Source: Candidatus Poseidoniaceae archaeon | Lineage (GTDB): Archaea > Thermoplasmatota > Poseidoniia > Poseidoniales > Poseidoniaceae | Direction: 5' to 3' | Length of the DNA: 10,049 nucleotides | NCBI GenBank assembly: GCA_029250385.1 | Contig: JAQXFJ010000040.1 | Span: 1 to 10,049, forward strand | Shown: in pieces, positions 7,509-10,049 of the stretch | How the letters are laid out: every line of letters begins with the position of its first letter | Numbering within the stretch: position 1 is the first letter of the stretch | Made by a program: the position numbers and the translations under genes | Notes under the pieces: model-generated | Seen by the model: the letters and a program-made list of their open reading frames with translations, nothing else | Database searches by the model: none | Told to the model about the DNA's origin: nothing

Positions 7509-9595
7509 CAGAGTTCACCTCCAAATAACGTAGCTTGCCCAGTCGGCGGTTTAACAGCAGGCTCCGGCTGTGCTTCTTCCTCATTTTGCGTAGTTTCTTC
7601 GTTTGGGGATGACTCGGTGTAATCAGATTCTGATTTAGCCTCAAGCTCTTGCATAATCTTTTCTTGGTTACGGATTTCATCCAGGTATTTTTCATCCATC
7701 TTCAAAGCGCCAATGATTTCTTGACTACCGCGGTAAAACACATCAGTTTCTGTCCAGTCTCCTTTTTCAAGCCCATCTAGGCTGAAAGTAATAGTCAGGT
7801 TTTCTCCCGGCTGGAGAGTTTCTAGTTTCCATGCCCAAACGCCAGTTGCTTCTTTTCTTCCACCAAAGACATTATTTTTCATTATTCCACCAGATTTCTC
7901 TGGCCAAGTTGCTAGTATTGTGTAAGCCCTTGCTCGGGCTGTATAGTTGTAAATTTTGATAGATACATCCGTCATTTTGGTTGCTTTATTCCATGCAGTT
8001 TCACTTTCAGATATTACTGCAGACATGATTTTGGTGATTGAACCAGATAAATTTGGTATAGGTCTCTCTAAAATCTCTGCAGACTTTTTAGCAATGGCGG
8101 GCAATATATCGTTTATGAGTTCGAATTTCTCTTTGGTTTTTGCCATCTTTTTCTTCTTCTCTAGATGCTTTCTTAGACCCCGACCCATTTCTAGCATGGC
8201 TTTTCGGACCTCTTCGATCACTTCACCATTCTCAGCAAGTGCTTCTTTTGCTTCTGAAGTAAATTGAACATTGGTACTCGCTAAGTGAACCAATATTGCT
8301 GCTGGACCCTTTGGAACTCCTTTTGCTCCAGGTTGATCTAGCCCATATTGCCGCCAATCAACACTTTCAATGGCTTTAGTTAGTAAACATCCACCCTGTT
8401 GGTACATTAATGGTACTCTATTAGCAAAACGTAACACTTCAACCGGCTTATCTGCTGCCATATTGCCACCAAAAATAAGCCCAACTTCCACTTGATATGG
8501 GTTACCCAGAGAGACATTTGGCACTCTAGTCATAGTTGTAGCATATCGTGAATCAATAGTTTTGGATAGACCTTTTTTGATGAGCATTTCCTCTATTGGT
8601 GAGAGACAATTTGTCGGCGGATTAAGTAATTTGACCGGCTTCCCATTGAACATTTTCTCACCTTGAAAAGCTTCTAAAAGTGCTCGCATCTGATCTGGTT
8701 TCATCGATTTTGGTTTGGTATTAACTTCAATCTCTGCTGCCGCACACAATTCCTTGGCTGCCCTACCAGATACTCCAGAGAAATTCATTCGCAAAAATAC
8801 CGACATTCTGGAATCCTTCGACTCACTTAGCATTCTTTGTAACTGTCCAAGTAAAATTCCATGCGGATGTGGTTTAATAGATTCAACTTTTCTCGGCAGT
8901 CTCTCTGTTACTCGTGGCCAAAAATGAATCTCTCCTTCTGGGTCAGTAAAAGTGATTTCAGCGTGTGGGTTGACAATACTAGTCATGCGCAGGTATTGCC
9001 AAACACTCTGCCGACCTTTCTGATACTTAGCTTTCATTCGACAGGTTACTTCTAAGCCATGCTTTTTTATTTCACCATTTTCTTCTTCCCAGATTTCACG
9101 CCCTGAATTGCTCTTAGTGGCTTTATTTTTTCTTGTATCAAGTCCGATATCAACAACCGCTGCAGTAGCCTCAGTAGCAATTTTTGATTTGACATGTGTA
9201 GGTTTTCCCGTGGTTAGTTGGCTGTACATTACAACCCCGGTAATTCCAATTCCTTGCTGACCACGCGATTGTCTGATCGCATGAAATCTAGAACCAAACA
9301 ACAGTTGACCAAACACTTTCTCAATGCTTTTCTGCGGAATTCCAGGTCCATTATCTTCGACTGTTAGCTCAATTATGTCCTTTTTTGCGTCAATCTTGGT
9401 AACTTGTACGTTGATAGTTGGTAAAATACGAGCTTCTTCACAGGCGTCAAGAGCATTGTCTACCGCTTCTTTTACGGCAGTAATTAGCGATCTTGATAAG
9501 GAATCAAATCCAAGGAAGTGTTTATTCTTCTCAAAAAATTCTGAAATTGCTACTTGTTTCTGGTTCGCCGCGAGTTTTTGTGCTATGCCTGACAT
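7508..9595 (-). CDS. top6B: DNA topoisomerase VI subunit B (GHKL ATPase), with long C-terminal extension
   Basis: The ATPase subunit, which clamps the transported duplex and drives the A subunit. Numbering from the GTG at 9604 (698 residues): GHKL Bergerat fold with N-box AVKEAVDNALDA (catalytic Glu46, Asn50), G1 motif DNGPG (about 84-88) and G2 motif GQQGIG (about 115-120); H2TH-type domain at about 240-300 (KPHPHG, FSGVSGRAA); transducer domain with the switch lysine in PKGPAAILVHLAST (about 431) and a long basic helix at about 460-495. After it come a beta-rich Ig-like domain (about 545-635), a coiled acidic linker and a final GQATLFGGEL. The usual crenarchaeal form is much shorter, about 530 residues. 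I chose ATG 9595 because GGAG sits eight bases before it; GTG 9604, 12 bases after GGAGG, is the alternative and adds three residues. It starts the coupled top6B-top6A pair. Confidence 0.97.
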   Translation of the reverse strand: MSGIAQKLAANQKQVAISEFFEKNKHFLGFDSLSRSLITAVKEAVDNALDACEEARILPTINVQVTKIDAKKDIIELTVEDNGPGIPQKSIEKVFGQLLFGSRFHAIRQSRGQQGIGITGVVMYSQLTTGKPTHVKSKIATEATAAVVDIGLDTRKNKATKSNSGREIWEEENGEIKKHGLEVTCRMKAKYQKGRQSVWQYLRMTSIVNPHAEITFTDPEGEIHFWPRVTERLPRKVESIKPHPHGILLGQLQRMLSESKDSRMSVFLRMNFSGVSGRAAKELCAAAEIEVNTKPKSMKPDQMRALLEAFQGEKMFNGKPVKLLNPPTNCLSPIEEMLIKKGLSKTIDSRYATTMTRVPNVSLGNPYQVEVGLIFGGNMAADKPVEVLRFANRVPLMYQQGGCLLTKAIESVDWRQYGLDQPGAKGVPKGPAAILVHLASTNVQFTSEAKEALAENGEVIEEVRKAMLEMGRGLRKHLEKKKKMAKTKEKFELINDILPAIAKKSAEILERPIPNLSGSITKIMSAVISESETAWNKATKMTDVSIKIYNYTARARAYTILATWPEKSGGIMKNNVFGGRKEATGVWAWKLETLQPGENLTITFSLDGLEKGDWTETDVFYRGSQEIIGALKMDEKYLDEIRNQEKIMQELEAKSESDYTESSPNEETTQNEEEAQPEPAVKPPTGQATLFGGEL
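7514..7522 (-). promoter_or_regulatory. Strong Shine-Dalgarno site of top6A
   Basis: GGAGGTGA lies six bases before the top6A ATG, inside the last codons of top6B (Gly-Gly-Glu-Leu). It shows that this organism uses leadered, Shine-Dalgarno-dependent initiation within operons and that subunit A can be translated as ribosomes finish subunit B. Confidence 0.6.
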
Positions 9596-9615
9596 CTTTG
9601 TCACTCCGTTTCTGG

Positions 9616-9643
9616 TCCTCCTCGGTCCGAATGACCTCGGGCC
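9616..9643 (-). repeat. GC-rich short repeats in the top6B leader
   Basis: In an otherwise AT-rich gap, the minus strand holds CCGAGG twice, 15 bases apart, and GGACC twice around GAGGA. GGTC can pair with either GACC to make a small hairpin next to the GAGGAGG ribosome-site-like sequence. This could be a leader element or operator for top6B, or simply chance; arms are only four to six bases long. Confidence 0.25.
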
Positions 9644-9673
9644 AGCAACACAATAATTCGATTACCGACGGTA

Positions 9674-9681
9674 CATAATAA
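9674..9681 (-). promoter_or_regulatory. Possible TATA box for the topoisomerase VI operon
   Basis: The minus strand reads TTATTATG in the gap after the TVP38-type gene, about 70-80 bases before the top6B start candidates. A TATA box here would place the transcript start about 45-60 bases before the gene, leaving room for a leader with a ribosome site. The match to the archaeal consensus is only fair, and read-through from the upstream gene is an alternative. Confidence 0.25.
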
Positions 9682-9703
9682 CTAACACTAAAATCACGGT
9701 AAA

Positions 9704-10049
9704 TCACTCAATTAGCGGGTCTTTGGTTTGTTGACGTTCTAAGTTATCCATGATTTGTTTACCTTTGACAATCATAAAAATAGTTACAATAATCGATAGT
9801 ACAACGATTAGCATATCAAATGGGGTTTTTGCAGTTGCTTCAATACCATTACTGGTGATAACTGTTTGAGAACCCCACCAAGCATACATTATGGAAGGAA
9901 CAATCATCGCTAAATTGCCTATTAGGTAATCTCTAAATTTTACTTCTGTTGCGCCATATGCGTAATTTAATACTCCGTATGGGATAACCAAACTAATTCG
10001 AGTAAGAGCTACTACATTGGTGCCTTTGTCAACGATTTCTTGTTCTAAT
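9704..10049 (-). CDS. TVP38/TMEM64-family (VTT domain) membrane protein, 5' end outside the window
   Basis: The last 114 residues of an integral membrane protein; the frame is open through the right edge and ends at TGA 9704-9706. The segment RISLVIPYGVLNYAYG followed by KFRDYLIGNLAMIVPSIMYAWWGS matches the conserved re-entrant loop and second half of the VTT (SNARE-associated/DedA) domain, where a Pro sits in a short membrane loop and an FRDYL-type motif follows. A further membrane helix (DMLIVVLSIIVTIFMIVKG) precedes a charged cytoplasmic end. Members of this superfamily are linked to lipid scrambling or undecaprenyl/polyprenyl phosphate transport and membrane integrity; the archaeal substrate is not known. 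It points the same way as top6B but is separated by 97 bases, so it is probably a different unit. The internal TTG at 9991 is not the start. Confidence 0.85.
   Translation of the reverse strand, partial: LEQEIVDKGTNVVALTRISLVIPYGVLNYAYGATEVKFRDYLIGNLAMIVPSIMYAWWGSQTVITSNGIEATAKTPFDMLIVVLSIIVTIFMIVKGKQIMDNLERQQTKDPLIE

Noticed and set aside
7956..8267. 103-codon plus-strand frame with a hydrophobic start
   Set aside because: Antisense to the transducer and C-terminal part of top6B; the FFFF run is the complement of the real lysine-rich helix.
9324..9656. 110-codon plus-strand open frame opposite the start of top6B
   Set aside because: It is antisense to the conserved ATPase motifs of top6B and has no family resemblance; taken as a shadow.
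9989..9991. TTG as the start of the TVP38/TMEM64-type gene
   Set aside because: Conserved family residues continue upstream of it to the window edge.

Overview
The window looks like a piece of a marine, Thermoplasmatota-type archaeal chromosome; Marine Group II / Poseidoniales is the best guess. Four things point this way: an adjacent pair of genes for archaeal DNA topoisomerase VI (subunits B and A), a regulator with two winged helices that resembles SurR, a very large membrane-anchored surface protein with a von Willebrand A end plus propeller and Ig/CARDB-like domains, and short proteins built as helix-ectodomain-helix. The archaeal assignment is firm because of the topoisomerase; the lineage is inference. 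The DNA is visibly AT-rich and almost entirely coding. There are no RNA genes, mobile elements, CRISPR arrays or broken genes that I can see.

Left part (1-3959, + strand): the 3' part of one huge gene that is open through the left edge. It encodes an extracellular protein with the end of a vWA domain, propeller-like repeats, at least four Ig/CARDB-like modules and a C-terminal membrane anchor. It ends one base from the stop codon of the first minus-strand gene, so the two transcription units converge with no spacer.

Right part (3961-10049, all - strand, so read from right to left): the end of a TVP38/TMEM64-family (VTT domain) membrane protein gene, a 97-base gap that may hold a promoter, then top6B, top6A, two membrane proteins that look distantly related to each other, and a SurR-like regulator without the SurR cysteine switch. 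top6B and top6A overlap by one base, and the two membrane-protein genes are also overlapping or nearly so. The other gaps are about 42 bases, so these five genes could form one transcription unit. Shine-Dalgarno-like sequences are visible before several of them.

How the genes may work together: topoisomerase VI relaxes and decatenates the chromosome using ATP. The downstream membrane pair and regulator have no known link to it. Their tight packing suggests a small envelope-sensing or membrane module with its own transcription factor, co-expressed with a replication enzyme. That module is the least explained part of the window.
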